The notes: a model not told the origin generated them from the letters alone. A stretch of DNA of 46,062 bases from Bacilli bacterium (GCA_017651565.1 JAGCCQ010000049.1:1-46062), one strand, 5' to 3'. Positions 38,420-46,062 are shown, counted from the first letter of the stretch. Program-made: numbers and translations.

Positions 38420-38448
38420 AACATACACTCATGCGCATATAAAATCAA
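38420..38448 (-). promoter_or_regulatory. Promoter of paralog A
   Basis: On the minus strand TTGATT (38448-38443), 17-nt spacer, TATGTT (38425-38420). The spacer contains the palindrome ATGCGCAT (38431-38438). A ribosome site AAGGGG precedes ATG 38372. Confidence 0.5.
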
Positions 38449-38538
38449 CTAAAAAGCAAAATATATGAGACTTTTTCCGATAATTGTTCACTTTATGCGC
38501 TGATAATTTTAAGGTTTTTCATTTTTAATGCCTTTATA

Positions 38539-38567
38539 TTGTTTTTAATGAAAAAAATAAATATGAT
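38539..38567 (+). promoter_or_regulatory. Promoter of paralog B
   Basis: TTGTTT (38539-38544), 17-nt spacer, TATGAT (38562-38567); expected start near 38574, with a 30-nt leader carrying AAAGGG before the ATG. Confidence 0.5.
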
Positions 38568-38604
38568 TTATAGGTGCATATAAGCGCGGGAAAGGGAACA
38601 AATT

Positions 38605-41600
38605 ATGAAAAAAACATTCATAAAATCAATACTTGTTGGGTTGATTACTCTTGGAATGTTAACTGGATGTAAAGACGAAGTTACTCCAATTGAAGTTAAA
38701 ACACCAAGTGGCGAAACTGGAAGTGTTACTCCAACCGAGAACACTGGCGAAACTGGAAATACTGGTGAAACTGGGAATACCGGAGAAACAGGCAATACTG
38801 GTGAAACTGGGAATACCGGGGAATCAGGAAACGTTACAACTCCAGAAATTCCAACTTTAACAGGTATTAATTTAGACACAACAAATGTAAAAAATGCATA
38901 TGTTGAAGGGGAAACATTAGATTTAAAAAATTTAGTGGTTACTGCTAGTTACAGTGATAACACTAATAAAACAATTACAGACTACACTACTAGTCCTGCT
39001 AATGGTTCAACATTAAGTGAAGCAGGCGAAGTTACTATTACTGTTTCATACAATAACTTAACAAAAACTTTTAAAGTTAATGTTATTAGCGTTACAGGAT
39101 ATTCTCTTGATACAACTGGTGTAAAAACTACTTATGATCAAGGAGAACTTTTTAGTTCCGAAGGTTTAAAGGTCTACAAAAACTATTCTGACAACACAAA
39201 AGAAGAAGTTACAGACTATACAATTAGCCCTACTAACAGTTCGCTTCTTAATACATTTGGTAAAATTACTGTTACTGTAACTGTTGCTGGAACCACATTA
39301 ACATTCGATATCAAAGTTAAAAAAACAGCATGGACTGAAGAAGAAGCTAAACTTATGGCAGACAATTTACATGGAGAAGTCTTGCCATACACTGGTTATG
39401 AAGAGTCTAGCGTTTTTTATAATACTGAATATAAAACACTTGTCATTTATGGTGGCGCTGCGACAGAAGAAGTAATGAGAAGCTATGTAAGCGCATTATC
39501 ATTTAATGCTTATGTTTTAATTAGTTCAACAGAATTACTCTTTAGAAAACTTATTACAACCGAAAGCGGTAAACGTTACGTTACTGTTAATATTACTAGT
39601 TATGAAGGTACATTAATGATTATGGCAAGCGATCCATATCGTTATGAATTCCCAACTGATTTTGCTGCATATGTTGCATCAACTTATTTCAAGTCTAGAG
39701 ATGTCTTACCAGGTTTCCAAGCTAATTATTTCGAATTCTTAGAAAGCGATACTGCTGTTGCTATTATTGGCTATATGGATTCCACTATTGATGATTGTGG
39801 ATATAGCGCAATTTTGGCTACTGCAGGTTGGTCAGTACAAAGTGTTAAATATAATGGCATGTATGTTGCTGTCTCTCCAGACAAATCATATATGGTTTCT
39901 TATATCTATAACGAATCAGCTGGAGCTTTCTTAATTATTTATTCTCCAGTATCTATATTCTGGGATGAAGATGTTATTAAGGCATTCTTTACAAAATATA
40001 ATGGCTCTTATGTTGATTTACCTGCATTTAATGTAACAGGTGCAACATACTATTTTGAAGAAGCAGAAACAAATCAATATTTCTATGAAAAAGGCGATAT
40101 TGATATGGTCGTTGGTTTCATGAAAGTTTATGGTGCAACTTCTCAAGATGCAGCAAACTACATGACAGCATTAAAACAAGCTGGATTCAAAGTTTTAACT
40201 TCTAATAATGCATACTCCGCTACAAAAGCAGTTGAAGGTAAAGGTTTATTTAGATTAGATTACTCGTACTACGAAAAAGAGTCTCTAATTACATTTATTT
40301 TCTATATCTACCTAGAACCATTCCCAACCACCGAATTCCCTCAAGATGACATTAACGAATTATTAGGTGGTTACCTTGTTGATAAAATTCCTGGTTATGA
40401 AGGCGAAACAACAGGTTTCCAATTAAATAACGACTCATATGGTACATATATTGTTGTAGAAGTACCACAAGGTACAGAATTAGAAGCTATTGAAGCATAT
40501 AAAGCAACTCTTTTAGCTAATGGCTATTACAAAGAATCAGAAGAAAGTTCTCAATATTTTAGTGAAAACCACGAAATCTTTGTAAATATGGAAAAAGATT
40601 CAGGATCTTTCAAAATTGTTTTTAATAGAGCACCGTACTTATCATGGCCAGGCACACAAATCGCCGCTTTCTTAGGCGATGATGTTACTGATACACTTCC
40701 TTCATTTACTGATGCTGACGCAGATGAATTCGATTTTGAAGTCGGTGATAATGAGTTAAATCTCACTATTTCTTATTACTATGAAGAAGATGAAAATGGT
40801 GACGAAATCGAATATGACGCTGAAGAAATCGCTAATGAATATGTTGATTCATTGAAACAAAATGGTTTTGTAAAAGCTTTTGAAGATGAAAATGGATATG
40901 AATATTACGTTTCTAAAAATCTACAAATTGTTGTCATGGTTGATTATGATGCTGTCTGGTCTGAAATCTATGTTTATATCGTTACTCTAGATGCTTTAAC
41001 AGGTAATGACTGGCCAAATTACTATGTCACTGGTTTCTTAAGCATTCACAATTACACTGATGAACTTCCTGCTTATGAAGATGAATTTGTTTCTACTGAC
41101 GTAACTGTTACATTAAGCACATTAACAATTAATGTTCGTTTAGAAACAACTGATATTGATGAAATTGTCGAAGCAACAGATGCTTATATCACCACATTAG
41201 AAGAAGCTGGTTTCGAATATTTTGAGGAAATGGGTGAAGGTAGATGTAAAAGATATCTCTCACCAAACAATCAATATGAAGTGTCTGTAATGTGGCAACC
41301 TGATGGTTTCACAGTACAAATCGATGAAATTGCTAACGAGAGTAAAGTAACTACTACTTTCCCGACTGAAGAACTATATCAAGCACATACTAATTTAAAA
41401 GATGTTCTTCCAATTGTTGTTGATGGTGAAGCTACATTTGAAACTACTATTCAAAGTGAATGGGTTGAAATCTTTGTTATGTATAAAGATGTTACTTTAA
41501 TTCCAACAGCTATGCAATCTTACGAAGACGCTTTAGTAAATGCCGGCTTCACACCACAAGAGAATACTGCTGGATATGATGTTGTTTATTTCTCACCAGA

Positions 41601-41679
41601 TAATACATACTATGTTGTTGTAACTGACTGGTCAGATTTCGAAAAACCTGGATTTGATATAGAAATCTATTTTATGTAA
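38605..41679 (+). CDS. Surface lipoprotein with collagen-like Gly-X-Thr tract and seven-repeat region (paralog B)
   Basis: A 1024-residue lipoprotein (Cys22 in LTGC), a full-length paralog of the divergent gene next to it. It has ten Gly-X-Thr-type triplets (GET/GNT, ending GES-GNV), two Ig-like domains (about 92-166 and 167-244, with AYVEGETLDLKNL) and seven modules starting near AWTEEE, FPTDFA, FWDEDV, FPQDDI, SWPGTQ, DWPNYY and FPTEEL. The order of modules matches paralog A one to one, so the pair arose by duplication of the whole gene. Very acidic and rich in Tyr. Function unknown. A strong terminator follows. Confidence 0.82.
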   Translation: MKKTFIKSILVGLITLGMLTGCKDEVTPIEVKTPSGETGSVTPTENTGETGNTGETGNTGETGNTGETGNTGESGNVTTPEIPTLTGINLDTTNVKNAYVEGETLDLKNLVVTASYSDNTNKTITDYTTSPANGSTLSEAGEVTITVSYNNLTKTFKVNVISVTGYSLDTTGVKTTYDQGELFSSEGLKVYKNYSDNTKEEVTDYTISPTNSSLLNTFGKITVTVTVAGTTLTFDIKVKKTAWTEEEAKLMADNLHGEVLPYTGYEESSVFYNTEYKTLVIYGGAATEEVMRSYVSALSFNAYVLISSTELLFRKLITTESGKRYVTVNITSYEGTLMIMASDPYRYEFPTDFAAYVASTYFKSRDVLPGFQANYFEFLESDTAVAIIGYMDSTIDDCGYSAILATAGWSVQSVKYNGMYVAVSPDKSYMVSYIYNESAGAFLIIYSPVSIFWDEDVIKAFFTKYNGSYVDLPAFNVTGATYYFEEAETNQYFYEKGDIDMVVGFMKVYGATSQDAANYMTALKQAGFKVLTSNNAYSATKAVEGKGLFRLDYSYYEKESLITFIFYIYLEPFPTTEFPQDDINELLGGYLVDKIPGYEGETTGFQLNNDSYGTYIVVEVPQGTELEAIEAYKATLLANGYYKESEESSQYFSENHEIFVNMEKDSGSFKIVFNRAPYLSWPGTQIAAFLGDDVTDTLPSFTDADADEFDFEVGDNELNLTISYYYEEDENGDEIEYDAEEIANEYVDSLKQNGFVKAFEDENGYEYYVSKNLQIVVMVDYDAVWSEIYVYIVTLDALTGNDWPNYYVTGFLSIHNYTDELPAYEDEFVSTDVTVTLSTLTINVRLETTDIDEIVEATDAYITTLEEAGFEYFEEMGEGRCKRYLSPNNQYEVSVMWQPDGFTVQIDEIANESKVTTTFPTEELYQAHTNLKDVLPIVVDGEATFETTIQSEWVEIFVMYKDVTLIPTAMQSYEDALVNAGFTPQENTAGYDVVYFSPDNTYYVVVTDWSDFEKPGFDIEIYFM
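38745..38834 (+). repeat. Collagen-like Gly-X-Thr coding minisatellite in paralog B
   Basis: About ten 9-bp triplet units, in inverse orientation to the tract in paralog A about 0.5 kb away. Tract length differs (10 versus about 19 triplets), consistent with slippage or unequal exchange. Confidence 0.88.
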
Positions 41680-41699
41680 TTAAAAACTTTTATAACCTT

Positions 41700-41745
41700 A
41701 AAAACGGGTACCTCTTGAATTTTAAAGAGACATCCGTTTTTTTAT
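41700..41745 (+). terminator. Terminator of paralog B
   Basis: AAAACGG (41701-41707) with CCGTTTT (41734-41740) and an inner CTCTT/AAGAG stem, then a T-run. Confidence 0.8.
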
Positions 41746-41827
41746 TTTGCTTTTATATTCAAACTAGCATTGCGAAATCTATTTATTTTTGTATTTTTCG
41801 AACCTGAAAATATTTTTTTGAATTTTC

Positions 41828-41856
41828 TTGAATTAATTAGAACACAATCATATAAT
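41828..41856 (+). promoter_or_regulatory. Promoter of the NfeD/SPFH unit
   Basis: TTGAAT (41828-41833), 17-nt spacer, perfect TATAAT (41851-41856). The predicted start is 41863, where a six-codon ORF begins with ATG. Confidence 0.75.
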
Positions 41857-41862
41857 TGAAGC

Positions 41863-41883
41863 ATGAAGGAGGTAAAAATGTGA
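41863..41883 (+). CDS. Six-codon leaderless upstream ORF
   Basis: ATG at 41863 lies exactly 6 nt past the -10 box. It reads MKEVKM and ends at TGA 41881-41883, which overlaps the GTG start of the next gene (GTGA). Its second to fourth codons contain the AAGGAGG ribosome site of that gene. Whether it is translated is unknown. Confidence 0.35.
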   Translation: MKEVKM

Positions 41884-42239
41884 ATATAAAATGGTTTAGT
41901 TCTAAAGAAAAAACTGGTTCTGCATCCTTTTATAACACTAACATTACTTTAAATACTGTTGCATCTGTTCCATTCGAATATGCATACAGGGTTCAAGTAG
42001 GAATAGATGAATTAAATAATGTTGTAATTCAGCCATTACCGAAAGATAAGGTATTGCGAGGCGATCTAGATGAGTACACAATTTATAAAATCGCTATTAA
42101 AAATACCTATTCAAGAATTTCATCTACAAGCCTAATGAAGAAAATTGGGGAGGCATTAGGAATTGAATTTAATGAAATTCCTATTAAATTCGAGACTTGT
42201 TGGGATGATAATGAAAATATACTTATCATCAAAACATAG
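41880..42239 (+). CDS. Small protein of unknown function heading the NfeD/SPFH unit
   Basis: A 119-residue soluble protein, start GTG 41880, with AAGGAGG 7 nt upstream. The frame is open a little further back, but only to a TTG inside the -10 box. It begins NIKWFSSKEKTGSASFYNTNITLN, has a middle segment of beta-strands and ends in a helix plus strand (SLMKKIGEALGIEF). I recognise no family. It ends 17 bp before the NfeD gene, so it probably works with the NfeD/SPFH pair. Confidence 0.7.
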   Translation: MNIKWFSSKEKTGSASFYNTNITLNTVASVPFEYAYRVQVGIDELNNVVIQPLPKDKVLRGDLDEYTIYKIAIKNTYSRISSTSLMKKIGEALGIEFNEIPIKFETCWDDNENILIIKT

Positions 42240-42256
42240 AAAGGAGTTAGTAAAGA

Positions 42257-42703
42257 ATGTTAGAGTACATGTGGGTAGTTTGGCTTGTTGTCTTTGTATT
42301 AGCTCTTATGATTGAAACATTGAGCTCTGAATTAGTCTCAGTTTGGTTTGCAGCTGGTGCATTGATAGCATTAATTGTTTCATTTATTCCACAAACAACT
42401 TGGTGGATTCAACTTGTTATCTTTGCAGTAATCAGTGTTGCATCATTGGTTTGCTTAAGACCTATTATTCATAGAGCACTTAAACGAACAGTTGTTTCTT
42501 CCAATGTTGATGAACTTATTCATAAAAAAGGAAGAATGACAAAAGGCTGTGATGAATTCAATCACGGCGAAGTTAAAATCGGTGGAGTTTTATGGACTGC
42601 ATACGCTAGTGATGAAAAAACACCAATCGATGCTGGAGCTGTTGTAGAAGTCCTAGCAATCGAAGGCAACAAATTAGTTGTCAAAGAAATTAAAAGTAAT
42701 TAG
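42257..42703 (+). CDS. NfeD-like membrane protein
   Basis: A 148-residue protein. Two to three TM segments (about 4-70) are followed by a C-terminal OB-fold domain (about 85-148) with IGGVLWTAYASDEKTPIDAGAVVEVLAIEGNKLVVK. This is the short NfeD1b type that partners SPFH proteins in membrane-microdomain or quality-control complexes. AAAGGAG ribosome site. The SPFH gene starts 12 bp downstream. Confidence 0.9.
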   Translation: MLEYMWVVWLVVFVLALMIETLSSELVSVWFAAGALIALIVSFIPQTTWWIQLVIFAVISVASLVCLRPIIHRALKRTVVSSNVDELIHKKGRMTKGCDEFNHGEVKIGGVLWTAYASDEKTPIDAGAVVEVLAIEGNKLVVKEIKSN

Positions 42704-42715
42704 GAGGGAATTATT

Positions 42716-43714
42716 ATGTTAGATAGATTACAAGCAGGCTTGCTTATGGCAGCTAAGTCATCCGATGGATTAGCAGGATGGCAAATCGCATTGATTGTCA
42801 TATCAATTGTACTTATTATCATTTTATTAGTCTTTATTTCAGGTATTCGTGTTGTTAAACAAACTGAAAAATATGTCATCGAAAGACTTGGTGGATATCA
42901 TTCCACATGGGGAACAGGTATTAAGATGCTCATTCCATTCATTGATAGAGTCGCCTATAAGATTTCAATGAAAGAACAAGTTCACGATTTCCCACCACAA
43001 CCAGTTATTACTAAAGATAACGTTACAATGCAAATCGACACTATCGTTTTCTTCCAAGTAACAGATCCAAAGTTATACGCGTATGGTGTTGAAAATCCTA
43101 TTAACGCTATTGAAAACTTATCATCCACTACATTACGTAACATTATTGGTGAACTCGATTTAGATGAAACATTAACATCTAGAGATCTTATCAATACAAA
43201 GATGAGAGCTATCTTAGACGAAGCAACAGACCCTTGGGGAATTAAAGTTAACCGTGTTGAAGTTAAGAATATTCTCCCACCAAAAGATATCCGTGAAGCT
43301 ATGGAAAGACAAATGAGAGCTGAACGTGAAAAGAGAGAAAAAGTTCTTCTCGCTGAAGGTCAAAAGCAATCCGCAATCCTTATTGCTGAAGGTAATAAAG
43401 AATCATTAATCTTAAATGCTGAAGCTGAAAAACAAGCAGCTATTAAGAAAGCAGAAGCTGAAGCTGAAGCAATTCGTCAAGTTAAGCACGCAGAAGCTGA
43501 AGGTATCATTAAACTCAGAGAAGCTGAAGCAAAAGGTATCGAAATGCTTAAGAATGCTAACCCAGACGAAAAAGTTCTCAAACTTAAATCCTATGAAGCT
43601 CTTACTAAAGTCGCTGATGGTCAAGCAACAAAGTTAATTATTCCAAGCGAATTAACAAACGTTGCTTCCGTAGTCTCCACTATTAAAGAAACTTTAAAAG
43701 ATTCTAAGAAATAA
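42716..43714 (+). CDS. SPFH/band-7 (stomatin-like, QmcA-type) membrane scaffold protein
   Basis: A 332-residue protein. One N-terminal TM segment (about 21-45) is followed by the band-7 domain (VKQTEKYVIERLGGYHSTW, GWGI-type WGIKVNRVEVKNI) and a long Ala/Glu/Lys coiled coil (about 200-285, with AEAEAEAI and AEGI). It ends with a conserved ATKLIIPSEL segment. Such proteins form large rings in the membrane with NfeD partners. TAGGAGGG ribosome site. Last gene of its unit. Confidence 0.94.
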   Translation: MLDRLQAGLLMAAKSSDGLAGWQIALIVISIVLIIILLVFISGIRVVKQTEKYVIERLGGYHSTWGTGIKMLIPFIDRVAYKISMKEQVHDFPPQPVITKDNVTMQIDTIVFFQVTDPKLYAYGVENPINAIENLSSTTLRNIIGELDLDETLTSRDLINTKMRAILDEATDPWGIKVNRVEVKNILPPKDIREAMERQMRAEREKREKVLLAEGQKQSAILIAEGNKESLILNAEAEKQAAIKKAEAEAEAIRQVKHAEAEGIIKLREAEAKGIEMLKNANPDEKVLKLKSYEALTKVADGQATKLIIPSELTNVASVVSTIKETLKDSKK

Positions 43715-43743
43715 TCTAGAACTTTTAACGAGGGGATTCATCA

Positions 43744-43785
43744 AAATACACCTACAGGTAGAACCTAAAGGTGTATTTTTCTTTT
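43744..43785 (+). terminator. Terminator of the NfeD/SPFH unit
   Basis: AAATACACCT (43744-43753) pairs perfectly with AGGTGTATTT (43769-43778), then a T-rich run. The remaining 43786-43897 shows nothing I can assign. Confidence 0.85.
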
Positions 43786-43897
43786 TTAAAATTATATGCG
43801 GACAAATATATACAGTATTCTCTCGGCAAGTCAATCATACCATCCAATGTATGTTTCTACGAAAAATCCTTTATCCTCTCTATTGGAAAATCGAAAA

Positions 43898-44458
43898 TTA
43901 AATAGAATATGAACAAGAATAAACTATTTCAACAGACCTGATAAAATAGCATGTAGTGGTATCAAACTTTTCAAGACGAATGCTAAAATAATGTGCCTGT
44001 TCTGGAGTAGGTACATCGATAACTGTTGTTTTTTCATCAAAATTCTTTAAAGCAGCAACCATATTTCCTGAGTCATAAACATCATTGGAGTCAATTGTGC
44101 TGCCAACGCAAAAATACATACGATAAGCATATCTAGCAGACCAGGTAATAGAGATTCTACTTATTGATTGAATTGGAGTCTCTGTTTTAAAAGTGCCTCC
44201 TGCAGAAGCATTAGATAGTTTGGATAAATATTCGTTATCATATTTTAGATAACCATTTACACTAGTAACAATTTCATTATTGTGTTTAGTAATTGGATTT
44301 CTATGATTAGCATCAAAAACCAATGTTTCATCAGCAATATTATTTGATCCTGTATTCGCAAAAACAAATGATGAAAGGTGGTTGTTAACACACAGTAAAG
44401 AAACAGAAATCATACTAATGATTGAAGCAGAAGTTAATAATATTATTTTCTTTTTCAT
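43898..44458 (-). CDS. Secreted or membrane-tethered protein of unknown function
   Basis: A 186-residue protein with an N-terminal signal peptide or anchor (about 1-35; VFANTG suggests cleavage after FAN or VFA). The mature part is a small beta-sandwich in appearance (ISRISITWSARYAYRMYFCVGS, YFSIRL, SVEIVYSCSYS), like the surface domains often attached to extracellular proteins of gut Firmicutes, here standing alone. No Shine-Dalgarno site. An extended -10 (TGCTAAAAT on the minus strand, 44473-44465) ends 6 nt before the ATG, with a weak TTTATA -35 box 16 nt further up. Confidence 0.65.
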   Translation of the reverse strand: MKKKIILLTSASIISMISVSLLCVNNHLSSFVFANTGSNNIADETLVFDANHRNPITKHNNEIVTSVNGYLKYDNEYLSKLSNASAGGTFKTETPIQSISRISITWSARYAYRMYFCVGSTIDSNDVYDSGNMVAALKNFDEKTTVIDVPTPEQAHYFSIRLEKFDTTTCYFIRSVEIVYSCSYSI

Positions 44459-44464
44459 ATTAAA

Positions 44465-44492
44465 ATTTTAGCATACAAAAAAATAATATAAA
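44465..44492 (-). promoter_or_regulatory. Extended -10 promoter, predicted leaderless start
   Basis: On the minus strand TTTATA (44492-44487), 16 nt, TAAAAT (44470-44465) preceded by TGC. ATG 44458 follows after 6 nt. Confidence 0.5.
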
Positions 44493-44542
44493 TATTTAAA
44501 AAATTTTTATAAATAATTGAGGATATTTATCAAATTTCAACT

Positions 44543-44583
44543 AAAAAAGCCCAATAAATTACCACTTAATGGTCATTTAGGGC
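44543..44583 (-). terminator. Terminator of tRNA-Ala
   Basis: On the minus strand GCCC (44583-44580) and ACCA with matching TGGT and GGGC (44552-44549) form an interrupted stem, then T6 at 44548-44543. Confidence 0.75.
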
Positions 44584-44594
44584 GTTTATTCAAT

Positions 44595-44670
44595 TGGTGG
44601 ACCTGAAGGGACTCGAACCCTCTACCTCTTCCATGCCATGGAAGCGCTCTCCCAGGTGAGCTACAGGCCC
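44595..44670 (-). tRNA. tRNA-Ala (anticodon GGC)
   Basis: 76 nt including an encoded CCA. The acceptor stem GGGCCTG/CAGGTCC contains the G3-U70 pair that marks alanine tRNAs. The anticodon stem CTTCC/GGAAG encloses loop ATGGCAT, anticodon GGC. The T arm GAGGG-TTCGAGT-CCCTT closes with one G-U pair. Confidence 0.95.
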
Positions 44671-44679
44671 AGTGAGAAG

Positions 44680-44709
44680 ATTATATAAAATATATAACCT
44701 TTATTACAA
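44680..44709 (-). promoter_or_regulatory. Promoter of tRNA-Ala
   Basis: On the minus strand TTGTAA (44709-44704), 18-nt spacer, TATAAT (44685-44680), 9 nt before the mature 5' end. Confidence 0.65.
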
Positions 44710-44713
44710 TCTT

Positions 44714-45916
44714 TTATTTAGCTTTTAATTCCAAGACTATTTTTTCGAAATCTTTATATTTCCACACTTGAGGGCAAGGATATATAGGGTTAGCTTCTTT
44801 GATAGCCCATTTAACAATTGTATCTATATCTTCATCGCGAATTTGTTCGAAACTAGTTCTAATATTCATTTCTTTATTAGTTTCTTCAATCCAATCGATG
44901 AATTTATTAGCTTTTTCACTATCATCTTTACCTTCGATACCCACTATAACTGCTAATTTAGTTAATCTCTTGTATGCAGACTTACCATACTTTCTCATGA
45001 CTTTAGGTAAGATCACCGACATAGCTTCGCCATGGCTAATATGATATAAACCACCTAATGTATGTCCAATAGCGTGTACATATCCAACACTACCTCTAGA
45101 GAAGGCTCTTCCTGCATACATTGCAGCAAGTTGCATATTCTTTCTTGCTTCTAAGTTATGTCCATCATGGAAAACAGTAAGAATATTATCATGAATTAAT
45201 TTAATTGCTTTTTCAGCTAATTCATTTTCAAGTTTTGTGCAATATGTATGGTTTGTATATGCTTCAACTGCATGACATAAAGCATCCATTCCAGTTGTTG
45301 CAGTCATAAATGGAGGAAGTCCTTCAGTTAATCTAGGCTCTAGGATAGCTCTTCTAGGCATAAGTACTGGATCACATATTGGAATCTTATGATTCTTCTT
45401 TTCATCAGTAATAACTGCTGCTAATGTAGCTTCACTACCAGTACCTGCAGTTGTAGGAACAGCATATAACATAGGAATCTTTTTTCTTACTGAGAATAAA
45501 CCTAAGAACTTTCTAATATCTTTTTTAGGTCTAGCTGCCTTAGCACCAATTGTTTTAGCAGTATCCATAGGAGAACCACCACCAACAGCGACTATACAAT
45601 CACAGTTTTCACTCTTATAAACTTCATAACCATTCATAACATTTTCACATGTTGGGTTTGGTTGAACGTCAGAAAACACCGCAAATGGCATGTTTAAGTC
45701 TTTTAATTTATCCATTAAGGGATTTACTAGTCCTAACTTCATTAAGCTGTTATCGGTGACAATTAATGGCTTTTTTAGGCCATCTTCCTTAATTAAGTCA
45801 GGTATAGAAATAAAACTTCCTTCTCCTGATACAACTTTTGCTTTAGGAAAACGGAAAAAATAATAGCCAATCTTTACAAAAAATTGAACTAGTCTACATA
45901 AAAATTTGTTTTGCAT
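44714..45916 (-). CDS. Iron-type (group III) alcohol dehydrogenase
   Basis: A 400-residue NAD(P)-dependent enzyme. It has the nucleotide-binding VAVGGGSPMDTAKTIG (about 94-108), PTTAGTGSEATLAAVI, and the metal-binding series in GMDALCHAVEAYTN, YVHAIGHTLGGLYHISHGEAMS. Length and motifs are typical of Fe-ADHs that reduce aldehydes in fermentation. The substrate is not predictable. No Shine-Dalgarno site. A TAATAC box on the minus strand (45929-45924) lies 7 nt before the ATG. The downstream neighbour is tRNA-Ala, transcribed from its own promoter. Confidence 0.92.
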   Translation of the reverse strand: MQNKFLCRLVQFFVKIGYYFFRFPKAKVVSGEGSFISIPDLIKEDGLKKPLIVTDNSLMKLGLVNPLMDKLKDLNMPFAVFSDVQPNPTCENVMNGYEVYKSENCDCIVAVGGGSPMDTAKTIGAKAARPKKDIRKFLGLFSVRKKIPMLYAVPTTAGTGSEATLAAVITDEKKNHKIPICDPVLMPRRAILEPRLTEGLPPFMTATTGMDALCHAVEAYTNHTYCTKLENELAEKAIKLIHDNILTVFHDGHNLEARKNMQLAAMYAGRAFSRGSVGYVHAIGHTLGGLYHISHGEAMSVILPKVMRKYGKSAYKRLTKLAVIVGIEGKDDSEKANKFIDWIEETNKEMNIRTSFEQIRDEDIDTIVKWAIKEANPIYPCPQVWKYKDFEKIVLELKAK

Positions 45917-45926
45917 ATAATTCGTA

Positions 45927-45960
45927 TTATTCAGTTAAGCCTAGTTTGATGACTGAATAA
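45927..45960 (-). promoter_or_regulatory. Inverted repeat over the alcohol dehydrogenase promoter (operator candidate)
   Basis: TTATTCAGT (45927-45935) and ACTGAATAA (45952-45960) are perfect 9-bp arms 16 nt apart, straddling the -35 and -10 regions of the alcohol dehydrogenase promoter. The sequence does not fit the Rex consensus. A dimeric repressor is plausible; the regulator is not in the window. Confidence 0.5.
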
Positions 45961-45988
45961 CTGCTCCTTTCTAGGCTATAATTTTTAA

Positions 45989-46055
45989 ATGCTGTGTACC
46001 TGTATTGCATATTTGCCACTTGATGGCTCGGGGGATTTTCAGGACACGGCTTTTT
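45989..46055 (+). ncRNA. Candidate small hairpin RNA, about 65 nt
   Basis: TATAAT at 45977-45982 predicts a start near 45989. The stem GCTGTGTACCTG (45991-46002) pairs with CAGGACACGGC (46040-46050) with one bulged A and one T-G wobble, directly followed by T5 (46051-46055). Inside is a second hairpin, GCCA/TGGC (46014-46026), flanked by a loop with five Gs. The -35 box is poor. No ORF. I do not recognise the family, and the window ends 7 nt later. Confidence 0.45.
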
Positions 46056-46062
46056 ACTACCA

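Overview
The window is AT-rich, tightly packed bacterial DNA that uses the standard code: TGA acts as a stop, for example at 413-415 inside an ATGA overlap. Lipoprotein signal peptides, strong AGGAGG-type ribosome sites, an NfeD/SPFH pair and a MsmX-like sugar transporter suggest a low-GC Bacillota, probably a gut- or rumen-type member of the Bacilli. That placement is inference; there is no rRNA in the window. I saw no mobile element, phage gene or CRISPR array.

Layout. 1-4155: small metabolic genes (a truncated PHP phosphatase, an HI0933-type flavoprotein, a six-TM protein and a formate/nitrite channel) and a UDP-glucose dehydrogenase-like enzyme with an N-terminal DNA-binding helix-turn-helix. 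4183-6924: an ArsB/SLC13-type permease flanked on both sides by structured, apparently non-coding stretches, then a lipoprotein. 6983-25363: one 18.4-kb, eleven-gene minus-strand starch operon. In transcription order it encodes a secreted alpha-amylase, a CBM lipoprotein, a 1429-residue starch-binding lipoprotein with no catalytic domain, 4-alpha-glucanotransferase, a pullulanase lipoprotein, a small lipoprotein, a sugar-binding protein, two permeases, a MalK-type ATPase and a small membrane protein. Together these would bind and debranch starch at the cell surface, import maltodextrins and disproportionate them inside.

25468-30343: a giant hybrid sensor kinase and a NUDIX hydrolase. 30487-34792: a two-gene unit made of a 12-TM membrane-anchored McrB-like AAA+ ATPase and a zinc-ribbon partner. 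This is the best candidate here for an undescribed system. 34837-35115: a small DUF2188 protein. 35265-41679: two divergent paralogous lipoproteins, each with a collagen-like Gly-X-Thr tract, two Ig-like domains and seven copies of a roughly 100-residue module. 41880-43714: a small gene of unknown function followed by NfeD and SPFH proteins. 43898-46062: a secreted protein, tRNA-Ala(GGC), an iron-type alcohol dehydrogenase, and a compact hairpin RNA candidate at the window edge.

A theme runs through the window. Many genes that head transcription units lack a Shine-Dalgarno site and have a -10-like hexamer only 5-7 nt before the ATG, which suggests leaderless mRNAs. Genes inside operons and most lipoprotein genes have normal ribosome sites.
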